A stretch of 64,000 nucleotides of DNA from Telmatactis stephensoni (lineage: Eukaryota; Cnidaria; Anthozoa; Actiniaria; Isophelliidae), in the NCBI GenBank assembly GCA_029948255.1, contig JALIZF010001877.1:310001-374000 (forward strand), written 5' to 3'. Under the pieces are notes generated by a model. It was not told where the DNA came from. It did no database searches and saw only the letters and a program-made list of their open reading frames with translations. Every line of letters begins with the position of its first letter. Within the stretch, counting starts at the first letter, position 1. A program made the translations under genes and the position numbers. Shown here one piece after another: positions 46,856 to 58,746 of this stretch.

Positions 46856-47500
46856 CTTTCGCTCACCCCGAACGCCGCGTGGCCCAACGTGCGTTACCAC
46901 TCGCAGGGCGCCTCCCGTCACGCCTCAAATATTGTTCCTAGTAACTCGTCGCCTTAACGTACCCGCCGATCTAGTTTCATGCACCTTATGTTGAGTGTAT
47001 TTGTTTACCGTTTTCCTCATGGTCAGATTGGCGCATATCGTTCCTCAGTCACGCAAGTCTTTTATGCTGCGTGCCATAGTATTTCATTAATGCATGCGGG
47101 CTTTCTTGTTGCGTTTAAATCCACAAAAATCATTCAGTTTGGTGAACTTAATAAAGTTACACATTCTTCTTAAATGTTCCCGATTCCTGATGCCTAGTCG
47201 CCGTTTACAAGTGTACTATAAGTCTGAACTCGTTTCCGGGCGTAAGTCTTGTGACATTTTTCTTTTCCCCGCCATGGCCGGAGCCGGGGAGTACACCTTT
47301 TAACGAAGCACCTTCTAGTTAGTGAAATTCACTGTGCCCTTGCTGAAGCCGGAATCCCTAACGCGCAATGCTATAGGGATCACTTCTTCCGTCGTGGTGT
47401 GGCCACTTGGGCCTTCCATTATGGTGTTTTCGGCGAGTTAATTCAGTTGTACGGTGAGTGACTGGTCTAGTGACGCTTTTAAAGCGTATTAAGAATTTGG
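46856..47500 (+). pseudogene. Tyrosine-recombinase relic (DIRS/Ngaro or Crypton type)
   Basis: The clearest part reads HFFRRGVATWAFHYGVFGEL (from 47381), the H-x-x-R box of transposon tyrosine recombinases. After a 4-bp GTGA duplication that shifts the frame comes DWSSDAFKAY (about 47460-47490), which carries the nucleophilic Tyr. Upstream, FKSTKIIQFGE (about 47116-47148) fits the strand region that precedes the HxxR box. The stretch before it (46860-47090) has weaker, frame-shifted matches. Such enzymes belong to DIRS-group retrotransposons or Cryptons; no RT or long split repeats were found nearby, so I leave the choice open. Several stops make this copy inactive. Confidence 0.7.
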
Positions 47501-47930
47501 TCTCGCTTCTAAGTTGTCCTTGGTAATCATATTCGACAGTCTGTTTGTTCGTTGTATAATTCGCAACAGGTCAGTTCGTGTTTGTCCTTGTTTCATGGCA
47601 GAGAACTAGGTTTATTTTTATTTTCCGTCGCTGTTTCCAGGAGGCCGATTTAGGGAATTTAGAGTATTGATGTTTTCAGTACTATTTTATCCTTGAAGGG
47701 TAGCTGCAAGTCAAACCCATATGCATTCTGTTTTGGCAGCACTGGCTGAATATTAAATATCAAGTTTCAAGAGTTTTTATTCACACTTCTTTTACAATGT
47801 TACATGTTTCTCTTTTATATAACAATATAAACAATAAAAATGAACAGTTAGGATGTGTTAGTTGGTTAAATATAAATTTTGGAGGTGTGCGGTGGCTAGA
47901 GGAGCAAGGCTTTCGGGCTGGCTACCGCCA
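47501..47930. other. Non-coding stretch
   Basis: Lies downstream of the recombinase relic. It may hold the 3' part of that element, but no terminal repeat was seen. Confidence 0.35.
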
Positions 47931-47989
47931 AAAATTAAAACGCGTTAAAGGAAAATTAAGATTAAAATTAAGATTAAAGTTAAGATTAT

Positions 47990-48180
47990 TTCAAAGTGCC
48001 TAATGAAAGTTAAAAACTGCGACATTAACACGTCTAAACGTTTGCAGATGTAATTACAAAGGCAGCAATTTTTCCTCAGTTATTCTAAGACCCTGAATGT
48101 TGGTTCGGTCGGGGAATCGAGCACTGACCGGCTACCGCACTGAAGACTGCTGCTCACCCAACTGAGCCAACCGAGCGGCA
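47990..48180 (-). mobile_element. tRNA-derived SINE
   Basis: On the minus strand the 5' part (about 48180-48100) looks like a tRNA gene: CGGTTGGCTCAGTTGGGTGA fits an A box and GGTCAGTGCTCGATTCCCC fits a B box, so it could be transcribed by RNA polymerase III. The following body (AACATTCAGGGTCTTAGAA, TAACTGAGGAAAAATTGCTG, CCTTTGTAATTACATCTGC) is not tRNA and, from memory, resembles a cnidarian SINE body. It cannot encode a working tRNA because the acceptor stem does not close around a mature 3' end. The 3' end is not clear. Confidence 0.7.
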
Positions 48181-48598
48181 ACTACTAGCTAGCAACTTGC
48201 ATGACGTCCATAGTCTTTTAAAACTATTGGCTTTCCAAGATAAAATAATACATTATTCAGATATTCTTATACAAAATGCTAGTAAACCTACATGCAGTTT
48301 ATTCCAGTCATTTCCACTTCCTTGAGTGTGCGAAGGATATGGCAAAATGCGCGCTCATTATAATGATTAATTCAGTAAGCCACAGTCTTCTCTTTTCGTT
48401 TCTTTCACGTACTGGCAAATGAAAAAAATTAGCAATTATATACTTCGACGAAGTGCATAACTCTAGAATCATTTTGCTTTACTCAGATCAAATAATGTAC
48501 CCTTTTTCATTCCACCATAAAACAAGAAATGCCTACAATAACGCACTATGCCAACAAATCGACGAATGGAAGAGATTGAATGAATAAATGAAATGAAG

Positions 48599-48705
48599 GA
48601 ATCAACCAATCAATCAATCAATCAGTCAATCAATCAATCAATCAGTTAGTCAGTAAGTAAATCAGTCAATCAGTCAACTAATCAATCAATCGATCGATCG
48701 ATCGA
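48599..48705. repeat. CAAT/CAGT microsatellite
   Basis: About 25 tetranucleotide units, mainly CAAT with CAGT, TAGT and CGAT variants. Confidence 0.9.
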
Positions 48706-48827
48706 ACATTGCTTAATCTTAATTTTCCTTTAACGCGTTTTAATTTTTTAAGTTTTTTATTCGTCTTTTTAAATCATATTATTTGCCGGATGTGACTGAA
48801 CTTGCTTCTTCAACCAGTAATGAGTTT

Positions 48828-48946
48828 TTTAATAAGCGAGCTTTCAGGTTCATAGCCTATCATCAGGACTAAATGAAGCAATCAACGGTTTTTATTGAAC
48901 CCTGATGATAGGCTATGGGCTATAGTTATTAAAAATCATTGCCGGC
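48828..48946. repeat. Fold-back with CTGATGA motifs (hammerhead-like)
   Basis: The left arm (TTTTTAATAAGCGAGCTTTC, then AGGTTCATAGCCTATCATCA) and the right arm (CCTGATGATAGGCTATGGGC) are diverged inverted copies. On the minus strand 48841-48866 reads CTGATGATAGGCTATGAACC then TGAAAG. This is CTGATGA, a short pairable loop, then GAAA, the conserved core of a hammerhead ribozyme. Penelope-like retroelements carry such motifs in their terminal repeats. Flanking stems are not convincing. Confidence 0.4.
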
Positions 48947-49565
48947 TGAAGAAAGTGCTCAGTGGTATGAGAAAAAGCAACCAAGCAAAGGAATTTTAGA
49001 TCTGGAATATTTTTGAGCATAGAGAAATAGATATTCGAACTAATGATCTCATTTCACAAGAGAAATTTCAAAAGAGAAAAACCCAAAGCAATGAAAGGGG
49101 TTTTGTCGCGAGTACACAAAAACAACTATCCAACTCTTAAAGCGTCATACTCTACTGGGACGTGCTTTCTAGGAATATTAATTCTGCTAGTATGATATAA
49201 GTCCTCTTAATTAATATTTAATTGAGATGCCATTTCCTGAAACTATGCAATGAACTTAATAACAATGTCGCGAATTTGTTATCAGATGAAGAAGCTAATT
49301 GATGAGTGCATTTGTCCCACCACCACTTTTAAGGCATCTATTATCATGACGTATATCACGTCTGCTCTATCACGTATAGATGAAAAACGGTAATTAAGCT
49401 TACAAAATGAAGGAAAACGTTTTGTAGAAAAAAATCAAATCTAAACACTTTAAAAACGCACTGGCAGAACAAAAGTATCAATGAAGAAAGCAACAGGGCG
49501 GAACGCGGCCATTTTCTGAGAAAGCTGTGTCAGAGGAGTACCTTTTCTCTCAAAAGTGGAGGATG
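48947..49565. other. Non-coding stretch
   Basis: Nothing recognised. Confidence 0.4.
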
Positions 49566-49682
49566 GCGGGGAGTGGTGGGGGATTGACGGGCGGGGGAGG
49601 GGGGGATGGGGGGATGGGGGGGGGGATGGGGGGGTTGGGGGGGATGGGGGGGTTGGGGGGGATGGGGGGGGGGGGGCGGTTG
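49566..49682. repeat. G-rich minisatellite (GGGGGATGG / GGGGGTTGG)
   Basis: More than ten G runs of three to eleven are separated by AT or TT. It can form G-quadruplexes on the plus strand. The Gly-rich and Pro-rich frames over it are artefacts. Confidence 0.9.
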
Positions 49683-52600
49683 GAGGGACTTCCCCGTATA
49701 AAATTTGACTGAGTATCCCAAGGCACGGGAATAATTTGGTTGTGCGTATTAATTCTGCGCTGCAATAGGTTTGCGGTTCAATTCGCGTTGTCGAAGCTAT
49801 GCATGTCGTAGTTTCTCTGTTTTCCATATCTCAGTAAAAAGCAAGGGCTAAATAAGAACGGAAATGAAAGTTAGGATCTTTTACTTCGATCAAGGACAAC
49901 TTTTTTTTTCTTCGTTTTCTGTTTTTGTTTTGTTTTGTTTGTTTGTTTGTTGTTGTTGTTTTTCCTTTCATTTCTCTTTTCTACTCTCGTCGTTTGACCC
50001 AAGGATGCTCTTAGCTCAACTAAACTTTGATTTTGTCTAGTCTAAGTAAAAGTGCTTTTAGTTCAAGTGTACCGGTATTTTAAGTCTTCAAATTCAACCA
50101 TCTTTGACAAGAATATGGCATAGAAGTGTAAAGGTACTTCTATATATCAATCACTTTGACAGTAATGGCAAACCGCTACTGCATATATGACACTTTCCTT
50201 TAGCTATTTCCCTTCTTCAGTTGCATTAGTTCAAAATTATATATAACTATATACTTCTTCATTCTTTTTAAAATCATGATAATGTGATTTACTTCAAAAG
50301 ATAAATAACTGTCCTTATAATTAAAACTCTTGCGTCAAATCACAAATTGTTGTCAATCTGGTCAAATGATTAAAGACTCTAAAATCGTCTAAAGCAAAGC
50401 CTGCACGTTCTAGAAGCCACTTTTAAAGCGTTCTCTGTTTGTCACATGAGCAGGAAGTTCATCCTAGAAATGCGACTTCATCGTCTGGTGTGTTCTTCAC
50501 CACGACTAAAAATTTCAATATACACGCAAAGCTTGAAATGAACCTATTTTTCTTTCGCAACTATGATGGGCAACCAGTTTATCGCTTATTTCATGATTAA
50601 TGAACGAGGTAAGAAATGTCATGCTAAAGTGCGAACGGCAAATAGTTAATTCAAGCGGTGCTTTGACGTCATATCATAGATTTATTTTAACACCTATTAA
50701 CGTCACACTGCTAATGGCTGATAACCTAACAACATTTTCTCATTTATAAAACTCTTTAGAATACATCACGACTAAAATTTCACAAGTACTGCATAAGAAG
50801 AAGTCTTAAACTAATAGGGCTTTCAAATGCATTATTGAAGCGGGAATATTTTCGTTCAGGAGCCAACTACCTTTCAATTCATTAAGTAAGCCAACCAAAT
50901 TTTATCTTCGTCTTTTTTGGTTTGCTGCGTGCAAATTTGACCACTGATCGTCAAAGTAATCGTATTTTTGTTGAAGAATTCTGGTCCGATTCTGGTCAAG
51001 AAGCAAAAACGGTCAAGCTTTGATCTAGTAGGGACAAAAGTCTTCCAGGTAATATATATTTAGACAGAATTCTAGCTATGCCCCTGGTTTTCCGCATTCT
51101 CTTACTTTTGCGCGATGTTGTCATTTTGCGTAAGAATGATAAGTTTTGATAGGACCGAAATAATTGGAAACAAATATCTTCCTTTAGAAGAATTCTTTAG
51201 CAGAATTTAGAAAACAATAAAGGATGAAACATTGGTTTAGCAAAATAACAAGATCACAACTAGAAGGCGACACGCCTAATATACTGAACAGGCTTTAGGA
51301 TTTATTGGGGTACGAATTGATGCCTAAAGGAATGAAGCTTTTTAAGACTTAGTAAAGAATATCTATTATTAATGAATAATGAAGTTTAGGAAGGTGGCAT
51401 GATTTGGTAAAAGTGACCGTGTGTACGGGGTTAATTTTGTGCGAAAAAATATTTCAGTTCCAGTCTAAGAGAACAAGCCAGGGATTAAGAACAGACTGCC
51501 TGCAATAACTGTGAATCAAACGGAAGGAATTACAAGATGTCTATTTATACAAGTGAATTTTTATATTTCTAAATGTCGGAGAATAACAAAACTTTTAACT
51601 AATTAGATTTCGTGTAATTTGAACTGGAGTGTTTTAGGATTTTTGAAGAAAGGTGTATTCAAATATTTAAGACAATATTTCAATCAGTTGCCGATTTATT
51701 TAACAAGAAAGGAGCAGGAAGCTAGGCAGTTACCCAATAGGTGTTTATTTCAGTGTGCATGTGAGTGTAGATCTGTCTTTTCAGCTAAACAGTATCCTTT
51801 CATCGTTTCCAAAAAATACTCATACAATTTACCCGTACGGAATCCGGCATTCAACAGTTTTTCTGTGTCATGAAACGAATATTGCATAGGTTCTATAATG
51901 ATTCGTTTTCCAAATCATTCTGAAATGTTTTAGCCACTGTATTCAATATAAGCTGCTTATAGATGGAGTATGTTCGTATCATTATGTATATTACTATCGC
52001 TTCCTTTGAAATACGATTAGCAAATGTACGACCCTGAATTCAATCAAAGGTTTTTACAGCATATGCCATTTCACAAAAGAATCATTTATTTATCATATTT
52101 CTCATCTGTCCATATGGCAAACAACGAATTAAACGTTCTTTCTTGACAAAAAGTGCTGAGACCTATTTTTCTGAATGTTCTCGTCTACTTTGGTTATTTA
52201 TAAAGCTGTCTCTTTTAATTGTTATGGTTCTATTTATCGACCTCAGTTCGAGGCTTTACGACAGGTTGGTGCTTACTTTAAACAAAGGTTTTCCTTTCAA
52301 CTCACTTTTTGACTTGGTTGCTAATAGCAACAGCTTAATAGTAGGCTTTGCTTTTTCTATCAATTAGTCACAGTAAATACACATTTTGCCTCGAGTACCA
52401 TACACTTGAAGGATAACAAGTTTCTATTTCTATAAGATCGTTAATCCTTGAGTTGTTCAACATTTGGAACTTCAATTTGTTACAAGCATTCCGCAGTGTT
52501 TTACAATCAAACATGAACAATGTAATTTTTGAAGGCATGACAAGTAGGCAAGTTTATTTGGGATTGTACTTAACAATTTTATTTTGTTCGTCCATTCTAT

Positions 52601-55600
52601 GTTTTGGTTTTTAGTTTTTACTGTAACTCGCGAGACTAAAAGTGGGGGAGGCTATTTTCTCCCCAACCGAGAAACCTCAAGGCAAATGTTATCATGGAAG
52701 ATATGTTTTTATACAGGTGTAGATGGCATAACAGGCGGCTTCCATTACTTAATACCCAACACAAAAAGATTGAACCCGTACAGAAATTGAATCAGCTCAG
52801 TCGAATGATTTCCAAGACTTTTTAAGTGCTCCCGTAACCTTTAAATTAGTTTCAACCAATCACAACGCACGTTTAATTTGACTTGGAGTCGCTTTTGATG
52901 GAAAACGATTAGCCGGAGTGTCTACGAGGCGACGGTGAAAACTCGGACGTGATATGGATAGATGCGCATTTGTAAAGAGCGATATCCATTTCTAGTTGAT
53001 TGGATTTTTAACTAGGAAAATTCTTTAAAACACTGTTGGAAGCCAAAAAGACTTATCTCAAACAGGAAACAGCCTGGTGAGCAGAGAAAAGGAAAAATCA
53101 ACATTGCAAATTACCTATCGCCATTTTAATGCACTTATCGTAGAAACATTACATCAACAGTCATCCCCTACATAGAACCTACCTATTTAGCATCACTACT
53201 AGCAATCTAAAGGTTGAGCAATTCAAATAGTGCCAATATTTTTCTTGCTTGTTTTCATTACAACATTATTCAGTTTGTTATTCTTTTCTTCAGACAATGG
53301 AGGACGATGCTTCAATCAATTGAAATCATATATTCCATAAATGTGTCAGTAGAGATTGTTGGAATCAAGAAGTGAAAAAGTAAGTAAACAAAACATCCAT
53401 TTCATGCTTTTATCAAGTCACAACTGCATCCATAAAACATCAGGGTCAATGAAATCTTGCTTTACTAGAGAAAAAAGGTTCTTCTCAAATTTCATTTGGG
53501 CTGAAATGTTTGTTCTCATAAAGCAATCACTGGCCAAGGCTTTATCCCGCGATAAAAAGATTTATGTAGTGATAAGAATGATATTCATGGGGATTTGTTT
53601 TTAAAGCTACCGAAACGAAATAATGCTCTTTTAAAAATCCTCCTTCAATCATCCGTAAATAGCCGTTCATTTGCTTGGTTGTTTTTCATGGGAGCAAAGA
53701 CGGAATGGCTTTGAGACGATGAGATCGCAGGTTTTTTCAATGCTCATAAATTTACTAAGGTAATGCTTGTTGTAACGTTGTTAACGATTGATTTCAAACA
53801 TTTAATCAAATGTTTCCCGCTTTAATTTTGAATCGCTTGAAACACAAAAACAAGCTTGAGGAGTGAAATTTTTCATCAGATCAAAGGTGTAAAACTCGAT
53901 TGATACAAGACATATATTGCAAAACACGATAAAAACAACATTTTTAATTTCGTGCTTTCTAGAATGAATAGAACATGAAAGCTCTTGAACTCAAGTGTCA
54001 CACTAGAAAAAAAATATTTGGGCATGTTTAATTTGGTAGATATCTAGAGCGACAAACCGACCGAGGAGGGTCGGGGATTATCGTGGTACCTTTTAGGGTT
54101 TGAAATTCGTGGTATGCTGAGGGTGTCATAAATCATAATGGACCTCCAGTAGTGTTAGCGGTTTCTTTTTGGTTGTTTGCTTAAGTTTCGCTAGTGTTCT
54201 TTAAGAATAGTTTATATATAGGACAACTCCGTGCAACCACAAGCAAAAGCATTCTAAATTGTTACCCTAATGCCTTCGACAAAAAACTTTTTTTAAGTTG
54301 GTATACCTCTTAGAGGGGGCAAAAATCGCTTATTGCTAAACAAGACTCGAGCTCAACACTTTTAAGGGATCATTTCGAAAATTTCCTTTTCATTCCCAGT
54401 CCTTGTGGCACGAAAGTCACCAAGGGAGACAAAGTGTTACAATTGCATCGGCATTCTTCTGGAACTGCAATGTTTGGCTTGCAATCAGTGTTGACAGACA
54501 GGCAAACAAACATGTAAATAAATAGGCAATTAATGAGATGAAAATGGTTTGAAGTACTAATACTGTGTGTTTTGAAATCGATTATAACATAGCCGGCTTT
54601 TCAGGGTTTCGATGCAGTTAACGACTTGTCATTTACACAAAGGTGCGTTAGCCATATCACTAATGATCAGTACCAAAGAACTTAGAGGTTTCTAATAGTT
54701 GATATTCCTTGCTTTGTACGTTAAAATATCAGGAACAAAAGAGATTAAAATCACATTTGTTCGAATTACTAGTTAAACAAGAAAATCCTGTTTTTGTACC
54801 AGACGCAATATCTTATACTAGTTCGTGGATGCTCATAAAAAACATCATACAAGCGAAGTGCGTACTTGCGCGCATATTTTCGTTAACTTGTTTCGTGAAT
54901 TGACGTTTCTGTCGATAACCTGATAACCGCTTGGAAGAGCTCCGTAAGTACGGTAAGCAGTATATATTTACAGCCATATTAGTATATTGTAAACTTACAA
55001 GTAATTTCAGTACCTTATTTAAGAAGTCTTTTTTCCTTGCTCTATTTCCTATTTTCATGCAGTTTCTTTAACAACGCACTGGCGGTTGATGCACATACTA
55101 CTTAAACGATACGAACTTCATGGAAAAGTTAAGGGAAAATGTCGAAAGAAGTCTTTAAGAAAACAAACTAAACTGTACAAAAATTGAAAGATTAAGGATA
55201 AGAGCAGCAGCAAATTAAATCGAACAAGAAAAATAAGTGAAAAAATAAGAGTACTAAGCGTGAACTAAAGTTCCCCGCGGTCCTTTGAGGCTTTGAACGG
55301 CAAGCGTTCCTTTTTATGGACTATGGACTGTTCCGTTTCCTTGAACATAAAGTGTAATATATTCAAAGTGACTTGATACTTAAGACTAGTAATTAAAATA
55401 TCATCTATATACATATGGACTCAGTCAAACAGCTGCATTAAACTAATACGCAAGCGAACGAGTCGAGAAGAGTATGTCTATACCGCAATAATAATTGACG
55501 TGTTTGCTGTTGAATATGTTTTAGTAAAAATCATGTCAACTTTTCGTAAACGTTTTTAAGTGAAGGAAATCTTCAAACGATCCGATTCCAATGACTAATC

Positions 55601-56198
55601 TCAATCTCTTAATTTGTTTACCAGTGTTTTACTGATAGATTTAAAGCTAAAACCTCGTATTGAAAGCGGCACCACAAGCAGTGTTTATCCGAACCAAAAA
55701 ATCTTGTCAAATTATCGCCACCTGATTTTATCGAGCTCGTGACGGCAGTGGGTTATTCACAATATCTTTCCTTTGACAATTTTGCACCCACAATTTGGCC
55801 TGTTATGATATATGATATTTCTTTTAACCAGACCGGTTTTCAACTACGCGAGCTTTCTTGGGGGGTAGGGTGGGGGGAGGATTTCCTCGATTTTCTTTGC
55901 AGTATTACGGCTCTTCTTGTACTAGTTATGCAACTGTTTGGACTTTGGAATGATTTAACTGAATCAGTGTCACAAAAACTTCTATGTCGTTAAATTCCGC
56001 AAATTAAAGAAGCCCAGAGCATTTATTTGCTCAACGAACCTTTTGGTTGGGTTATTAAAAGGGAGGGGTTTTTATTCGGAGGAAAACTTGCATTTATAAA
56101 TAAGGAGAGTGTGAGTGCATATGGCTCCAAATATTAAGAATCGTTTTGAAATTTAAAACTCTCTTAATGTATCAGAAAAAAAGCTTCACATGTATCAT
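49683..56198. other. Long AT-rich stretch, nothing recognised
   Basis: A GTTTT/GTTT run lies near 49920-49960. Scattered short open frames have no protein pattern. A GGTACCTTTTAGGGTTTG fragment near 54087 resembles parts of the element at 58747-59146. No gene could be supported. Confidence 0.35.
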
Positions 56199-56206
56199 TG
56201 GCTATA

Positions 56207-56353
56207 GGGGAGAACCTACGTAGCACGCAGTTGATGTATATATATTCATAAAAATATAATGAATAACACATAAAACAATAGATAGAACGACAATAGAATA
56301 CAATAGATTTTATGAATATATTACATCAACTGAGGGCTATGTAGGTTTCCCCA
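56207..56353. mobile_element. MITE with 8-bp target duplication (hAT-like)
   Basis: The left end GGGGAGAACCTACGTAGC and the complement of the right end TGGGGAAACCTACATAGC match and continue through CAGTTGATGTA and ATATATTCAT. TGGCTATA flanks both sides (56199-56206 and 56354-56361). An 8-bp duplication is typical of hAT elements. About 147 bp, non-coding. Confidence 0.75.
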
Positions 56354-56361
56354 TGGCTATA

Positions 56362-56504
56362 GAGGCTTTGCACCATCACGTGATGGCAGCCATGACAGGA
56401 GGCACAACAATAGGGTCTTGTCTCCCTGGTGAAACAAGATTAGTCCAGACTCTATTGTTCCTGCCTCCTGTCATGGCTGCCATCACGTGATGGTGCAAAG
56501 CCTC
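56362..56504. mobile_element. Palindromic MITE inserted in the target duplication of its neighbour
   Basis: GAGGCTTTGCACCATCACGT followed by GATGGCAGCCATGACAGGAG on the left is matched by an almost perfect inverted copy on the right, giving arms of about 50 bp around a short loop. TATA (or TA) flanks both ends (56358-56361 and 56505-56508). The left TATA is the end of the 8-bp duplication of the element at 56207-56353, so this one arrived second. Confidence 0.8.
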
Positions 56505-57260
56505 TATAGCGTGATGAGAGAGCTAGAAAAAAACTATACTGAAGTAGTGAATGCCTCAAAAGAGCTTTGGCATCCATTAATGCTTTAGTTTGTATTTTTA
56601 GATCGATGCTTCAAATAATCCTTGTTTTCGGGAGGTTTTAAGAAATCAAGGGACGTAACAAATTAAGGGGTATATTTTTAGGAGTCTAGTATTCATGAGG
56701 GAGGGGATATTTTCAACAAATTATGAATTTATGGTATTCATAAAATGTGTGATAGTGATTAATGGAAAAGACCTTTCCCGAATTCACTTTAATGGAAACA
56801 GAACAAAGCGAGTCTGATCCCGTGTGAAAACCCAGCTGCATATAAAACAGTCAACCCATCATCAGGATTAGCGCTATGCGTCCTTCGAAAAACCGATTTG
56901 AAACTATTGTTCCGTGGCCATTAAAGGTCTAATAATAAGTCTGTTAATAAGCGCGATTGCATTAAAGTAAAATGTACATCTCCAACAATAATGTTTTGTT
57001 TTTCAATCTTTAAATAAACGTTCAAACGCACGGGCTCGGGGCAACATTGAAATTCAAGACCGAGGGCCGCAACCGATTTAAAAACCTTCATCCTATATTT
57101 CATGTTTTTGAAAAATATAAAAAAATTATGAATTTTGCCAGAGAAAATCCAGATTAAATTTGATGTAAATTAGGATAAGTTTTTAGTTGAAATTCAAGAC
57201 CCTCGTCATGGTTATGATTTTCATTGTGTTTATGAATTATTAATAAGGTTTTTAATAGTT
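56505..57260. other. Non-coding stretch
   Basis: Contains CATCATCAGGATTAGCGC near 56857, a CTGATGATGG word on the minus strand without a matching GAAA. Otherwise nothing recognised. Confidence 0.35.
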
Positions 57261-57305
57261 TATCAAAACTTAGCTTTTGGGCTACTAGCCCATCTTCAGC
57301 GGCTT
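57261..57305 (-). repeat. Penelope-type terminal motif with degenerate hammerhead-like core
   Basis: On the minus strand: GCTGAAGATGGGCTAGTAGC, then CCAAAAGCTAAG. This is a stem-loop GGGCTAGTAGCCC between CTGAAGA (one change from CTGATGA) and AAAAGC (one change from GAAAGC). It resembles the CTGATGA...GAAA fold-back at 48828-48946. Inference only; the core bases are altered. Confidence 0.35.
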
Positions 57306-58746
57306 AAAATGTGTTACATAATAATTCTTCAATCCATTTTACGTTAAATCCTTTCGCTTATGCCTTTATGCATTATAAGCCATGAAACAGCACTCTTTTG
57401 GCTAAAGTCTTTCTCTCTCTGGTCATCTCCAAATTTTCTTCCCAACATTCAAAGATTGTTTCAGCGCCATCATGTCGCTCATCAAAGATACTCACGAAGT
57501 CCTTCTACTTTGGAAAGATCTCTATCTTTGAACCTCAAAACAGCTCTTTCAATCATGCCTTGTCATCATCCGCCATCCTTTAGCATGGTAGCGCACCCAC
57601 GTACATGCACTGATGCTGGTCCATCTGATGTGAGCCTGATATACTTTCGTTTCTATGAAATATTCATGTATGTGGCAGATGACATTGGCCAATTATGCCA
57701 TTAGATTATTCTTATACATCCTCCTCCACTAATGCACTGTCACATTACCGCATTACTGACGTAGTGTCTTTACGATACAAAGAAAAATACCAGTGAAAGA
57801 TGTTCTTGTTAGATTCCAAAGTCCTGTAGTCCTCCACGGTTAGGATTACACCATTTACCTACCTCCCGTATCTACCTACCTACAATATACAATACAGTAC
57901 ATTACAATGTACTTTATTTAAACACGTAACACCTGGAAACTCGTGAGAACTCGTTAAAACGTGTACATGTGCACTTCCTACCTACCGTTTTTCTAGCTAC
58001 GAAAATGTCCCTTCAAGTTAGCGCTCTTGAGCACAGAACGATAAGCAATGCCGTAAATAGCCTAAAAACGTAGCGTTTTTTATCTATCAATGTACGTAAA
58101 ACATGATGCAAAATGAAGGAGATTTCAGGCAGATGGCTGAACAAAAATAGCATCGTAGAACATCGATCTAAGTTATTTTGAATCTGATCATGAGAATACG
58201 TCACAATGTTGGGAGATTGTTTCTGATATCGGCTTTAACAGAGCGTAGGCACTAAACTCACTGTGGTTCGATCGTCGTTTTTAAGGCTTTAATCCATTTA
58301 CCTAAAGGTAAGTTAGATAATTGTCTTTCTTCGGCGATTGAAAAGAGGAGAAAAGAAACATTTTGTGGAGCCGATGGTTACCTTATGGTTAGCAACGTCT
58401 TTCAAGTATCACGGGAATTCAGCAAATGTATTATAGTAAAACTTGACACCGGATAAGAGACTCTTGACCTATCCTAATAATCTTTTCGCAATCGAAATGA
58501 ATGTCCTATTGGGTATTAGTGCACGTCATTTCTGGAGTTAGGAATTCTAGTTTGTAGGTAAGTCACTATATGAGTTATTTAGAGCAACTGAGCAACCATA
58601 GCAAGTACATCGCTTGCTTTATGCTGGGGCTCGTGATTTTGCCGCGCGTGATGTGAGAGGGGCTGTGTTCGCATGCTATTTTAACTTGACAATAATTAGG
58701 GCATTCATAAGTTAGAGCGAATTGAAAACAAGACGCTTCGATCTTA
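57306..58746. other. Mostly non-coding; possible LINE 3' tail near 57850-57960
   Basis: CTACCTACCTACAATATACA, then ATACAGTACATTACAATG and TACTTTATTTAAAC read, on the minus strand, as an AATAAAGTACATTG segment with a short repeat tail, like LINE 3' ends. The 114-codon frame at 57360-57704 is not recognisable. Confidence 0.35.

Larger units (their letters stand above)
47931..48746. repeat. Perfect 35-bp inverted repeat enclosing about 750 bp
   Basis: The sequence AAAATTAAAACGCGTTAAAG plus the next 15 bases (47931-47965) recurs as its exact reverse complement at 48712-48746. Next to the left copy are further ATTAAAATTAAG repeats. The enclosed DNA holds the SINE and a CAAT microsatellite. It could be the ends of a TIR element or two insertions of one small repeat. 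Confidence 0.7.

Noticed and set aside
48100..48180. Functional tRNA gene
   Set aside because: A and B boxes are present but the acceptor stem and the sequence after the B box continue into a SINE body.
49450..49827. Pro-rich and Gly-rich open frames over the G tract
   Set aside because: Composition is fully explained by the G-rich minisatellite; no domain, no exon borders.
56850..56870. Third hammerhead-like motif
   Set aside because: CTGATGA is present on the minus strand but no GAAA or stem follows at the right distance.
57360..57704. 114-codon plus-strand frame
   Set aside because: No recognisable protein pattern; adjoins Penelope-like repeat sequence.
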